5,221 nucleotides of DNA from an uncultured Petrimonas sp. (GCA_934621705.1 CAKTUP010000134.1:1-5221); one strand, 5' to 3'. Counted from the stretch's first letter, positions 1 to 5,221 are shown. A program made the numbers and translations. Notes: generated by a model from the sequence alone, not told the origin.

Positions 1-122
1 GCACTATTTTTTACGAAAGTATGCCGCTTTGGGCAACCTGGCTGGTATTTGTTGCCGCGTGTCTCATCTCCATGTTCACCATGCTATTTATGCTGAAATG
101 GTTGGAGAGAGTGGCGAAATAA
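1..122 (+). CDS. 3' end of an integral membrane protein, possibly a POT-family peptide transporter (5' end outside window)
   Basis: An open frame enters from the left edge (first complete codon at base 3) and ends at TAA 120-122, giving 39 residues. The fragment reads as the end of a polytopic membrane protein. A short amphipathic lead-in with the motif YESMPLWATW is followed by an uninterrupted hydrophobic stretch of about 20 residues rich in Val, Ala, Leu, Phe and Met. A basic tail, KWLERVAK, closes it and by the positive-inside rule should be cytoplasmic. The pattern of a last transmembrane helix ending in a short Lys/Glu/Arg tail resembles the C-termini of Bacteroidetes proton-coupled oligopeptide (POT/PTR, MFS) transporters. 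That family call comes from memory of the tail only and is weak; another secondary transporter is possible. The coding call itself is good, because a strong terminator follows 53 bp after the stop. Confidence 0.6.
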   Translation, partial: TIFYESMPLWATWLVFVAACLISMFTMLFMLKWLERVAK

Positions 123-137
123 AATACACATACGTTT

Positions 138-170
138 AACTTTGTCAAAGTTTGGAACTTTGACAAAGTT
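138..170. repeat. doubly palindromic CAAAGTT-type inverted repeat
   Basis: The arms 138-150 (AACTTTGTCAAAG) and 158-170 (CTTTGACAAAGTT) are perfectly complementary over 13 bp around the loop TTTGGAA. The same 33 bases can also be read as two consecutive 15-bp palindromes, AACTTTG-T-CAAAGTT (138-152) and AACTTTG-A-CAAAGTT (156-170), separated by TGG and differing only in the centre base. So it can fold as one long hairpin, two small ones, or an inner hairpin (146-152 with 156-162). No T-run follows, so it is not itself a classical terminator. It lies in the 3' untranslated region of the upstream gene. A lone 9-base copy, GTCAAAGTT, recurs at 249-257. This is inferred to be a REP-like dispersed element. 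Confidence 0.75.
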
Positions 171-174
171 GCGC

Positions 175-212
175 AAAAACCGATGAGCACTGCACTGCTC
201 ATCGGTTTTTTT
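175..212 (+). terminator. intrinsic terminator of the upstream membrane-protein gene
   Basis: Stem CCGATGAGCA (180-189) pairs perfectly with TGCTCATCGG (196-205) around the 6-nt loop CTGCAC. The stem is flanked by five A's on the left (175-179) and seven T's on the right (206-212), the classical rho-independent pattern. The A/T flanks extend the duplex by about five pairs and would also allow some termination from the opposite strand. It starts 52 bp after the stop codon at 122 and separates that gene from dnaE. Confidence 0.9.
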
Positions 213-278
213 GTTTGCCTATCCTGCGCTTAATCATTTTTTAATGAAGTCAAAGTTAAAAAATAAAGCATAAAAGTC

Positions 279-292
279 GTTTTCCGGAAAAC
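279..292. repeat. perfect 14-bp palindrome GTTTTCCGGAAAAC
   Basis: The 14 bases read identically on both strands with no spacer, which suits a dimeric protein-binding site better than an RNA hairpin, since there is no loop. It lies about 450 bp before dnaE with no obvious promoter next to it. It could be an operator for an unrecognised transcript, part of a dispersed repeat, or chance in a T/A-rich context. Only the symmetry is certain. Confidence 0.35.
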
Positions 293-326
293 AGATAACT
301 TTATTGATCCAGTAAGGAAAAATATT

Positions 327-355
327 CGCAACTTCCGCCCGAATGGGCGATATTT
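327..355. repeat. degenerate direct copy of the CCGCCC-type repeat, with short hairpin
   Basis: The segment contains the 5-bp hairpin CGCCC (336-340), loop GAAT, GGGCG (345-349). It aligns with the left arm of the larger palindrome downstream: CGCAACTTCCGCCCG (327-341) against CGAAACTCCGCCCG (401-414), differing by one base and one indel. Both continue into a GGGCGATATTT or GGCGGTACTT type end. It therefore appears to be a diverged direct copy of the unit at 401-428. Confidence 0.5.
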
Positions 356-360
356 CCATA

Positions 361-387
361 ACCGTAGGCGATTTATTCGCCTACGGT
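361..387. repeat. perfect 10-bp inverted repeat, 7-nt loop
   Basis: ACCGTAGGCG (361-370) is exactly complementary to CGCCTACGGT (378-387) around the AT-only loop ATTTATT. It is followed by TAAAACT rather than a T-run, so it is not an evident terminator on the plus strand. It sits between two copies of the CCGCCC-type unit and is probably part of the same composite repeat. Confidence 0.65.
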
Positions 388-402
388 AAAACTAAACTCT
401 CG

Positions 403-460
403 AAACTCCGCCCGTAGTGGCGGTACTTATTTTTTTGTGCCGCCACTACGGGCGGAATTT
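403..460. repeat. long CCGCCC-type inverted repeat with self-complementary arms
   Basis: CCGCCCGTAGTGGCGG (408-423) is perfectly complementary to CCGCCACTACGGGCGG (440-455). Allowing one T:G pair (424/439) and one mismatch (406/457), the stem spans 403-426 with 437-460 around the T-rich loop 427-436. Each arm is itself a small palindrome: CCGCC/GGCGG pairs within 408-423 around CGTAGT and within 440-455 around ACTACG. The element can thus form one 24-position hairpin or two adjacent 5-bp hairpins, as REP/BIME elements do. No T-run follows. A stem this long and GC-rich with no coding role points to a mobile or dispersed repeat. Confidence 0.75.
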
Positions 461-645
461 ATCTGCGGCCTTGTACCGCAAGCTGCGTTCGTCCCCTGTC
501 TGCCGACAGGCAGGCTCACTTGCATACGGTTATGAATATGTTGCCTTCCAGGCAAGTCAAATGTTTTTTTTCAATTTTTCCTATAAACAAAAAATTCTGT
601 TGATAACTTATATCAATTTCTCCTTAATGTGGCTGTTTTTTTGGC

Positions 646-653
646 TAAATTTG
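646..653 (+). promoter_or_regulatory. candidate Bacteroidetes -7 promoter box for dnaE
   Basis: TAAATTTG fits the Bacteroidetes -7 consensus TAnnTTTG. It would place a transcription start near base 660, with a leader of about 80 bases before the dnaE ATG. No matching TTTG or TTG -33 box is visible at the usual distance (around 620-627), and the surroundings are AT-rich, so a chance match is quite possible. Confidence 0.25.
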
Positions 654-722
654 CTGATCACTTTTTAAATAACTCAACTTACCGGCACACAGCTAATCCT
701 CCACGGCGGACAAGTAGCTAAC

Positions 723-736
723 AGCCAATAGCCAAT
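723..736 (+). repeat. 7-bp tandem repeat (AGCCAAT x2) next to the dnaE start
   Basis: Two exact head-to-tail copies of AGCCAAT end five bases before the dnaE ATG. They occupy the space where a ribosome binding site would lie, and no Shine-Dalgarno-like purine tract is present, as is usual in Bacteroidetes. Similar 7-base period repeats lie before trxA (4515-4533) and between the two convergent genes (4954-4967), with different sequences. Confidence 0.5.
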
Positions 737-740
737 TAAT

Positions 741-3700
741 ATGCAGCCATTTGTACATTTACACGTCCATTCCCAATATTCCTTGTTAGACGGTCAGGCA
801 AGTATCCAGCGGATAGTGGATAAGGCCATGAACGACGGCATGCCCGGCATCGCGCTCACCGACCACGGCGCCATGTACGGCATCAAGGAGTTTGTGAATT
901 ACATCAACAGCGCCAAATCGAAAATAAAAAGCGATATAAAAAAACTGAGCAAGGAACTGGAAAGCAATCCCGATAACCAGAAACTGAAAAACGAGATTGA
1001 AGCCAAAACCGCCAAACTCAACTTTAAACCCATCATCGGCTGCGAATGTTATTGTGCGCGCCGCGACCGATTTTCGCAAACCGAAAAAATAGACGGCAGC
1101 GGCTGGCACCTGGTGGTGCTCGCCAAAAACCTGACGGGTTACAAAAACCTCATCAAAATGGTATCGAAAAGCTGGACGGAAGGATTTTACTACCGTCCGC
1201 GCATCGATAAAGAGCTGCTGGAGCAGTACCACGAAGGGCTTATCGTTTCCACCGCTTGCCTGGGCGGCGAAATTCCGCGAAAAATAGACGACGGCAACAT
1301 CAGCGGAGCCGAAGAATCCATTCAATGGTTCAAAAATGTTTTCGGCGACGATTTCTACCTCGAAATCCAACGACACAAAACCACTCGCCCCGATGCCGAC
1401 CAAACTACATTTCCCAAGCAGCAGAGCGTAAACAAGGAAATTATTAAACTGGGCGAAAAACACGGTGTGAAAGTCATCGCCACCAACGATGCTCACTTCG
1501 TAAACGAAGAAGATGCCGATGCGCACGACCGCCTTATCTGCCTGAGCATGGGAAAAGATTTCGACGACCCCGACCGCATGCGCTACACCAAACAGGAATG
1601 GATAAAAACCACGGCAGAAATGAACCAAATTTTCGCCGATATTCCCGAAGCGCTGGCCAATACAGTGGAAATTGCCGACAAAGTGGAAATCTATTCCATA
1701 GACAATCCGGCGCTGATGCCTTTTTATCCCATCGAAAGCTCGTTTGGTACGGAAGAAGAATACAAAACCCGATTTTCCGAAGAAGATTTAATCGAAAAGT
1801 TCGGCGAAGATAATTTCAACCGCTTGGGCGGATACGACAAAGTAATCCGCATTCAATTGGAATCGGACTATTTGCGGCACTTAACCAAAATTGGCGCACA
1901 CAAAAAATACGGCGAAGAGCTGAGCGACGAAGTTGTTTCGCGATTGAAATTCGAAATAGACACCATCACCCACATGGGATATCCCGGCTACTTCCTCATC
2001 GTGCAGGACTTTATCAACGCTGCGCGTCAAATGGATGTGGCCGTTGGCCCCGGCCGAGGTTCGGCAGCCGGTTCGGCGGTGGCATACTGCCTGGGAATTA
2101 CCGACATCGACCCGCTGAAATACAATTTGCTGTTCGAGCGTTTTCTCAACCCCGACCGCATTTCGATGCCCGATATCGATATCGACTTTGACGACGAAGG
2201 CCGCGACAAAGTGCTGCAATGGGTAACCGAAAAATATGGTCACGAAAAAGTAGCCCGCATCATTACCTACGGCACCATGGCGACCAAATCGTCCATCCGC
2301 GACGTGGCGCGCGTGCATAAACTGCCTTTGCCCGATGCCGACAGACTGGCAAAACTTGTCCCCGACAGAATCCCCAACGTGAAGAGAATAAATCTTCGCG
2401 AAGCCATAAATTACGTTCCCGACCTCAAACAGGCCGAAAACAGTGACGACCCTTTGGTGCGCGACACGCTCAAGTATGCCGAAATGCTGGAAGGAAACGT
2501 GCGCAGCACCGGTGTGCATGCTTGCGGCGTTATTATCGGGCAAACCGATATTTCGGACATCGTGCCCATCAGCACCGCCGATGACAAGGAGAGCAAAGAA
2601 AAACTGCTGGTAACACAATTTGAAGGTTCGGTTATCGAAGAAACCGGACTGATTAAAATGGACTTTCTGGGACTTAAAACCCTGACCATCATAAAAGATG
2701 CGCTCGTTAACATAGAAGCTACAACGGGCATAAAAATCGACATCAATAACATTCCGTTAGACGATCTGAAAACGTATGAACTGTACAGCAACGGTCAAAC
2801 TACGGGTACGTTCCAGTTCGAGTCGGCCGGAATGCAGAAATACCTGAAGGAACTTCATCCGAGCAAGTTTGAAGACCTCATTGCGATGAACGCCCTGTAT
2901 CGCCCCGGCCCCATGGATTATATTCCCTCTTTTATTGCGCGTAAGCACGGCAAGGAGAAGATTTCGTACGATATTCCGGTAATGGAAAAGTTTCTGGACG
3001 AAACCTACGGAATTACCGTTTATCAGGAGCAGGTGATGCTTTTGTCGCGGTTGCTGGCCAATTTCACTCGTGGACAATCGGACGAGTTGCGCAAGGCGAT
3101 GGGAAAAAAACTGGCCGATAAAATGGCGGCGCTGAAAGAAAAGTTCCTCGTCGGCGGTAAATCCAACGGTTACCCGGTGAAAGCGCTCGAAAAAATATGG
3201 GCCGACTGGGAAAAATTCGCGCAATACGCCTTCAATAAATCGCACTCCACCTGCTATTCGTGGGTAGCCTATCAAACGGCGTGGCTGAAAGCCAATTATC
3301 CGTCGGAATACATGGCATCGGTGTTATCCAACAACCTGAACAACATTACGGAAATCACCAAGTTTATGGACGAGTGCAAGGCGATGGGCATCAACGTACT
3401 GTCGCCCGACATCAACGAATCGGTATTGAAGTTTTCGGTAAACAAGCAAGGCCATATCCGCTTCGGGCTGGCAGCCATAAAGAGCGTGGGACAAGGAGCG
3501 GTGGAAAGCATCATTGAAGAACGCACGAAAAACGGTACATTTAAGGATGTTTTCGATCTTGTGGAGCGGGTGAACCTGTCGTCGTGCAACAAGAAAAACA
3601 TCGAATCGCTGGCGCTGGCAGGCGCTTTCGACTCGCTTCCCGGTGTGAAACGCGAGCATTTTCTGTCGGTGAACAGCAAAGGCGAAGATTTCCTGGAAAC

Positions 3701-4466
3701 GCTTATCCGCTACGGAAACAAATTTCAGCAAGACAAGTATCAATCCATGAACTCGCTTTTCGGAGACGACGCATCGTTTATGATTGCCCGCCCCGAATTG
3801 CCCAAGGTGGAAAGATTCTCAGACTTGATCAGATTAAACAAAGAACGCGAACTGATCGGTATTTACCTGTCGGCACATCCGCTCGACGATTACGAATTTA
3901 TCCTCAATTACGTGTGCACAACCGATTGCGGCAAGCTTCAGGACTTGAATCCGCTGAACGGAAAAGACGTAACTTTCGGCGGTTTGGTTACCAACGTGCG
4001 GGAAGGGCAAACCAGGCGCGGAAGCCCCTACACCATCATCACCATAGAAGATTACGCGGGCAGTACCGATTTGGCTTTCTTTGGAGAAGACAGCGTGAAT
4101 TTCGGGAAATTTGCGCGCGTGGGGCTTTCTATTTACGCGACGGCCAAAATTCAACCCAAGCGTTTCCGCCCCGAAGAACTGGAGATAAAAGTGAACACCA
4201 TAAACCTGCTCTCGGAAATGAAAGACAGGCTGGTATCGAAAATAACGCTTCAACTGCCCATCACCGAATTAAACGACACGATGGTTTCGGAATTATCGGC
4301 GCTGATGAAAAACAATTCGGGTAATTCGTTGTTATATTTCCAGATAATCGGTGAAGAAACCAACATGAACCTGCAGCTTTTCTCCCGCCCGTCGAAGATT
4401 CAGGTAAACAAGCATTTGATAGACAATTTGAAGAATAATTTGCAGGTGGAATTTAAAATTAATTGA
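741..4466 (+). CDS. dnaE: DNA polymerase III subunit alpha (replicative polymerase, DnaE1 type)
   Basis: The 1241-residue protein is the catalytic subunit of the chromosomal replicase, extending DNA at the fork while tethered to the beta clamp. An N-terminal PHP domain (about 4-285) keeps the expected metal ligands: HLHVH at 6-10, TDHG with H42, E102 (GCECY), H123 (GWH), C173 (TACLG), and D250 and H252 (NDAH). Residues 57-94 are a Lys/Glu-rich helical insertion seen in Bacteroidetes homologues. The palm and fingers carry GPGRGS (436-441), PDIDIDF with catalytic D478 and D480, the third aspartate D641 (KMDFLGLKTL), and FNKSH (831-835). A helix-hairpin-helix region (about 905-965), a beta-clamp-like motif QSMNSLFG (1001-1008), an OB fold (about 1073-1160) and a C-terminal extension ending FKIN follow. 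The start is firm because HLHVH begins five residues after the ATG, and length is normal for the group. The frame is intact, with no inteins. There is no terminator before trxA, so cotranscription is likely. Confidence 0.97.
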   Translation: MQPFVHLHVHSQYSLLDGQASIQRIVDKAMNDGMPGIALTDHGAMYGIKEFVNYINSAKSKIKSDIKKLSKELESNPDNQKLKNEIEAKTAKLNFKPIIGCECYCARRDRFSQTEKIDGSGWHLVVLAKNLTGYKNLIKMVSKSWTEGFYYRPRIDKELLEQYHEGLIVSTACLGGEIPRKIDDGNISGAEESIQWFKNVFGDDFYLEIQRHKTTRPDADQTTFPKQQSVNKEIIKLGEKHGVKVIATNDAHFVNEEDADAHDRLICLSMGKDFDDPDRMRYTKQEWIKTTAEMNQIFADIPEALANTVEIADKVEIYSIDNPALMPFYPIESSFGTEEEYKTRFSEEDLIEKFGEDNFNRLGGYDKVIRIQLESDYLRHLTKIGAHKKYGEELSDEVVSRLKFEIDTITHMGYPGYFLIVQDFINAARQMDVAVGPGRGSAAGSAVAYCLGITDIDPLKYNLLFERFLNPDRISMPDIDIDFDDEGRDKVLQWVTEKYGHEKVARIITYGTMATKSSIRDVARVHKLPLPDADRLAKLVPDRIPNVKRINLREAINYVPDLKQAENSDDPLVRDTLKYAEMLEGNVRSTGVHACGVIIGQTDISDIVPISTADDKESKEKLLVTQFEGSVIEETGLIKMDFLGLKTLTIIKDALVNIEATTGIKIDINNIPLDDLKTYELYSNGQTTGTFQFESAGMQKYLKELHPSKFEDLIAMNALYRPGPMDYIPSFIARKHGKEKISYDIPVMEKFLDETYGITVYQEQVMLLSRLLANFTRGQSDELRKAMGKKLADKMAALKEKFLVGGKSNGYPVKALEKIWADWEKFAQYAFNKSHSTCYSWVAYQTAWLKANYPSEYMASVLSNNLNNITEITKFMDECKAMGINVLSPDINESVLKFSVNKQGHIRFGLAAIKSVGQGAVESIIEERTKNGTFKDVFDLVERVNLSSCNKKNIESLALAGAFDSLPGVKREHFLSVNSKGEDFLETLIRYGNKFQQDKYQSMNSLFGDDASFMIARPELPKVERFSDLIRLNKERELIGIYLSAHPLDDYEFILNYVCTTDCGKLQDLNPLNGKDVTFGGLVTNVREGQTRRGSPYTIITIEDYAGSTDLAFFGEDSVNFGKFARVGLSIYATAKIQPKRFRPEELEIKVNTINLLSEMKDRLVSKITLQLPITELNDTMVSELSALMKNNSGNSLLYFQIIGEETNMNLQLFSRPSKIQVNKHLIDNLKNNLQVEFKIN

Positions 4467-4542
4467 AAGATTTCAGATATCTGTCAGCGAAGCGGTCTGA
4501 CATCTAAGACTCAGAACTATAAACTATAAACTAAATAATATT
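4467..4542 (+). other. dnaE-trxA spacer with small hairpin and 10-bp palindrome
   Basis: The 76-bp gap has the palindrome CAGATATCTG (4474-4483) overlapping a 6-bp hairpin TGTCAG (4482-4487) / CTGACA (4497-4502) with a 9-nt loop. No T-run follows the hairpin, so it should not terminate transcription and dnaE and trxA are probably read together. The half next to trxA is almost pure A/T with no Shine-Dalgarno sequence. No TAnnTTTG promoter box is visible. Confidence 0.5.
4515..4533 (+). repeat. 7-bp tandem repeat (AACTATA, about 2.7 copies) upstream of trxA
   Basis: Two exact copies of AACTATA (4515-4521 and 4522-4528) are followed by a partial third, AACTA (4529-4533). The repeat ends nine bases before the trxA ATG and fills most of its 5' flank, giving the unstructured A-rich leader typical of Bacteroidetes starts. 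Whether copy number varies between strains cannot be told here. Confidence 0.55.
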
Positions 4543-4857
4543 ATGGCATTACAAATTACAGATGCAACACTCAGCGAAGTGTTGGCGACAGACAAATTAG
4601 TAGTAATCGACTTTTGGGCAGAATGGTGTGGCCCGTGCAAAATGATCGGCCCCATCATCGAACAATTGGGCGAAGAATACAAAGAGAAAGTGGTTGTTGG
4701 AAAGGTTGACGTGGATAACAACGACGAAGCCACTTCAAAATACGGAATCCGCAACATCCCCACCGTTCTTTTTATCAAAAACGGCGAAGTGGTGGACAAA
4801 GTGGTTGGCGCAGGCGCTAAAAACTTGTTTACGGAGAAAATAGAGAAGCATATGTGA
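4543..4857 (+). CDS. trxA: thioredoxin
   Basis: The 104-residue cytoplasmic protein is a canonical thioredoxin: it reduces disulfides in client proteins such as ribonucleotide reductase and peroxidases and is recharged by thioredoxin reductase. The active site WCGPCK lies at 28-33 with redox cysteines C29 and C32. The buried acidic residue D23 sits in VIDFWAEW, and the cis-proline P73 lies in NIPTVLF just after a KYGIRN segment. The KNGEVVDKVVGA stretch forms the usual C-terminal strand and helix region. Length matches the family, there is no signal peptide or lipobox, and the single domain is complete. It lies 76 bp after dnaE on the same strand, an arrangement found in many Bacteroidales; the link is probably transcriptional convenience, though thioredoxin-dependent ribonucleotide reduction does supply the polymerase's substrates. 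The stop is followed by hairpins and a T-run, so trxA ends the transcript. Confidence 0.97.
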   Translation: MALQITDATLSEVLATDKLVVIDFWAEWCGPCKMIGPIIEQLGEEYKEKVVVGKVDVDNNDEATSKYGIRNIPTVLFIKNGEVVDKVVGAGAKNLFTEKIEKHM

Positions 4858-4879
4858 TGCTCTTGCGGGGTGATTATGA

Positions 4880-4927
4880 AGTCGCTCCGTGAGTTGTTTT
4901 ACACCTTTTTTTACTGACGGAGCGACT
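4880..4927. repeat. AGTCGCTCCGT-type inverted repeat downstream of trxA
   Basis: AGTCGCTCCGT (4880-4890) is exactly complementary to ACGGAGCGACT (4917-4927). One mismatch (4891/4916) and three more pairs extend the stem to 4894 and 4913, around an 18-nt AT-rich loop. A third related copy, AGTCACTCCGT (4931-4941), follows immediately and pairs with the same middle segment, so the two hairpins cannot form together. It begins 22 bp after the trxA stop. Confidence 0.75.
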
Positions 4928-4952
4928 CTTAGTCACTCCGTCATTTTTTTTT
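4915..4952 (+). terminator. intrinsic terminator of the dnaE-trxA transcript
   Basis: TGACGGAGCGA (4915-4925) pairs with TCACTCCGTCA (4933-4943) around loop CTCTTAG, with a single C/A mismatch, and is followed directly by nine T's (4944-4952). This is a classical rho-independent terminator on the plus strand. On the minus strand the hairpin is not followed by a T-run, so it should not serve the convergent TPR gene. Its left arm is shared with the preceding inverted repeat. Confidence 0.85.
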
Positions 4953-4953
4953 C

Positions 4954-4967
4954 ACTCTAAACTCTAC
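4954..4967. repeat. 7-bp tandem repeat (ACTCTAA / ACTCTAC) between convergent genes
   Basis: Two head-to-tail 7-mers differ only in their last base. They lie just beyond the trxA terminator and 11 bases from the stop codon of the minus-strand TPR gene, so they fall in that gene's 3' flank. The period matches the repeats upstream of dnaE and trxA although the sequence differs. Confidence 0.4.
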
Positions 4968-4978
4968 GCTCTCCTCCC

Positions 4979-5221
4979 CTACTGCATCCGCTTAATTATA
5001 CTATACGATTCCACCACGCCCAACTCACCGGCTTTGCGTAAATCATCCAGCCCCGATGCGGTTTCACCGATAGAGAGTTTCGATAATCCGCGATTGAAAT
5101 ACGCTTCCGCAAACTGCGGTTCAATTTTTATCGCTTTGCTGTAACTGTCAATCGCTGCGCGATAATCTTTTTCAAGACTGTAAATTTCGGCCATATTGTA
5201 GTAGGCAAAAATGAAATTGGG
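4979..5221 (-). CDS. C-terminal part of a tetratricopeptide-repeat protein (5' end outside window)
   Basis: The minus-strand frame runs from the right edge to a TAG stop (complement of 4979-4981), giving 80 residues with no start codon required inside the window. The internal ATG near 5194 is unlikely to be the start because the frame and the TPR pattern continue upstream of it. Two TPR units are visible. The first (about residues 4-37) has Y7, M10, A11, Y14, A23, Y27, A30 and P35 at the canonical positions. The second (about 38-71) has Y41, G45, G57, L61 and A64. The tail ELGVVESYSIIKRMQ looks like the capping helix common at the end of Bacteroidetes TPR proteins with a KAGELG motif. TPRs are scaffolds for protein-protein contacts; no enzymatic domain is visible and the specific role is unknown. 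It converges on trxA. Confidence 0.85.
   Translation of the reverse strand, partial: PNFIFAYYNMAEIYSLEKDYRAAIDSYSKAIKIEPQFAEAYFNRGLSKLSIGETASGLDDLRKAGELGVVESYSIIKRMQ

Larger units (their letters stand above)
213..740. other. 528-bp intergenic region without a convincing gene
   Basis: No reading frame here looks like a protein gene. The longest plus-strand frame (417-668) begins inside a hairpin repeat and its translation has no recognisable family character. The left third (213-326) is AT-rich with one 14-bp palindrome. Bases 327-460 are a cluster of GC-rich inverted repeats. Bases 464-555 hold small hairpins: TGCGG/CCGCA (464-468 with 476-480), CTGCC/GGCAG (500-504 with 509-513) and TTGCC/GGCAA (541-545 with 551-555). 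Bases 556-740 are strongly AT-rich and are the likeliest place for the dnaE promoter and leader. No tRNA, rRNA or riboswitch fold was recognised. Confidence 0.7.

Noticed and set aside
11..202. 63-codon minus-strand frame at the left edge
   Set aside because: It crosses both the terminator and the CAAAGTT repeat and opposes a plausible membrane-protein C-terminus.
327..520. Possible CRISPR array or riboswitch
   Set aside because: The repeats are not regularly spaced, are diverged and partly inverted, and no cas gene or known aptamer core is present.
417..668. 83-codon plus-strand frame in the gap before dnaE
   Set aside because: It starts inside the long hairpin repeat, runs through further hairpins, and ends in an AT-rich tract that gives a low-complexity Phe/Leu tail. 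The CRQAGS-like phrase is the usual spurious translation of a CTGCC/GGCAG palindrome.
786..1628. 280-codon minus-strand frame opposite dnaE, and similar long antisense frames at 1881-2618, 2757-3275, 3324-3743 and 3834-4253
   Set aside because: These lie wholly within the intact dnaE gene and show no domain logic; their openness follows from dnaE codon usage.
3584..4324. 246-codon plus-strand frame overlapping dnaE in another frame
   Set aside because: The Arg/His-rich translation is typical of an out-of-frame reading, and the dnaE frame is continuous here through the clamp motif and OB fold, so there is no frameshift.
4482..4502. Hairpin between dnaE and trxA as a terminator
   Set aside because: The stem is only 6 bp with a 9-nt loop and no T-run follows, so it should not stop transcription.
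5192..5194. ATG in the minus-strand TPR frame as a true start
   Set aside because: The open frame continues to the window edge and the first TPR unit needs residues upstream of this Met (Y7 in the partial protein).

Overview
The window looks like chromosomal DNA from a member of the Bacteroidota, most likely the order Bacteroidales. This rests on protein character: the polymerase has the Bacteroidetes-type DnaE architecture, including a charged helical insertion in its PHP domain and a C-terminus ending FKIN. It also rests on dnaE being followed directly by trxA, on the lack of Shine-Dalgarno sequences before either start codon, and on AT-rich intergenic regions holding palindromic repeats. 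Genus cannot be settled from the sequence alone.

Layout. Bases 1-122 are the last 39 codons of a plus-strand integral membrane protein, possibly a POT-type peptide transporter. A doubly palindromic repeat (138-170) and a strong intrinsic terminator (175-212) follow it. Bases 213-740 hold no convincing gene. They contain a 14-bp palindrome, a cluster of related GC-rich inverted repeats (327-460), several smaller hairpins and one weak promoter candidate. dnaE (741-4466) encodes a full-length replicative DNA polymerase III alpha subunit of 1241 residues. A 76-bp spacer without a terminator leads to trxA (4543-4857), a standard 104-residue thioredoxin. After trxA come two overlapping, mutually exclusive hairpins, the second followed by nine T's, which form the terminator. 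The last 243 bases are the 3' end of a convergent minus-strand gene for a tetratricopeptide-repeat protein.

Function. The coding content is ordinary housekeeping: replication (DnaE) and thiol-disulfide redox (TrxA), probably cotranscribed. No previously undescribed gene system is visible. The more interesting material is between the genes. At least three sequence-distinct palindrome types (CAAAGTT type, CCGCCC type, AGTCGCTCCGT type) sit in or next to the gaps, two of them built so that each arm of the inverted repeat is itself a small palindrome. Short 7-bp tandem units lie in three gaps. These resemble REP/BIME-like dispersed repeats, but copy number elsewhere in the genome cannot be seen from this window.
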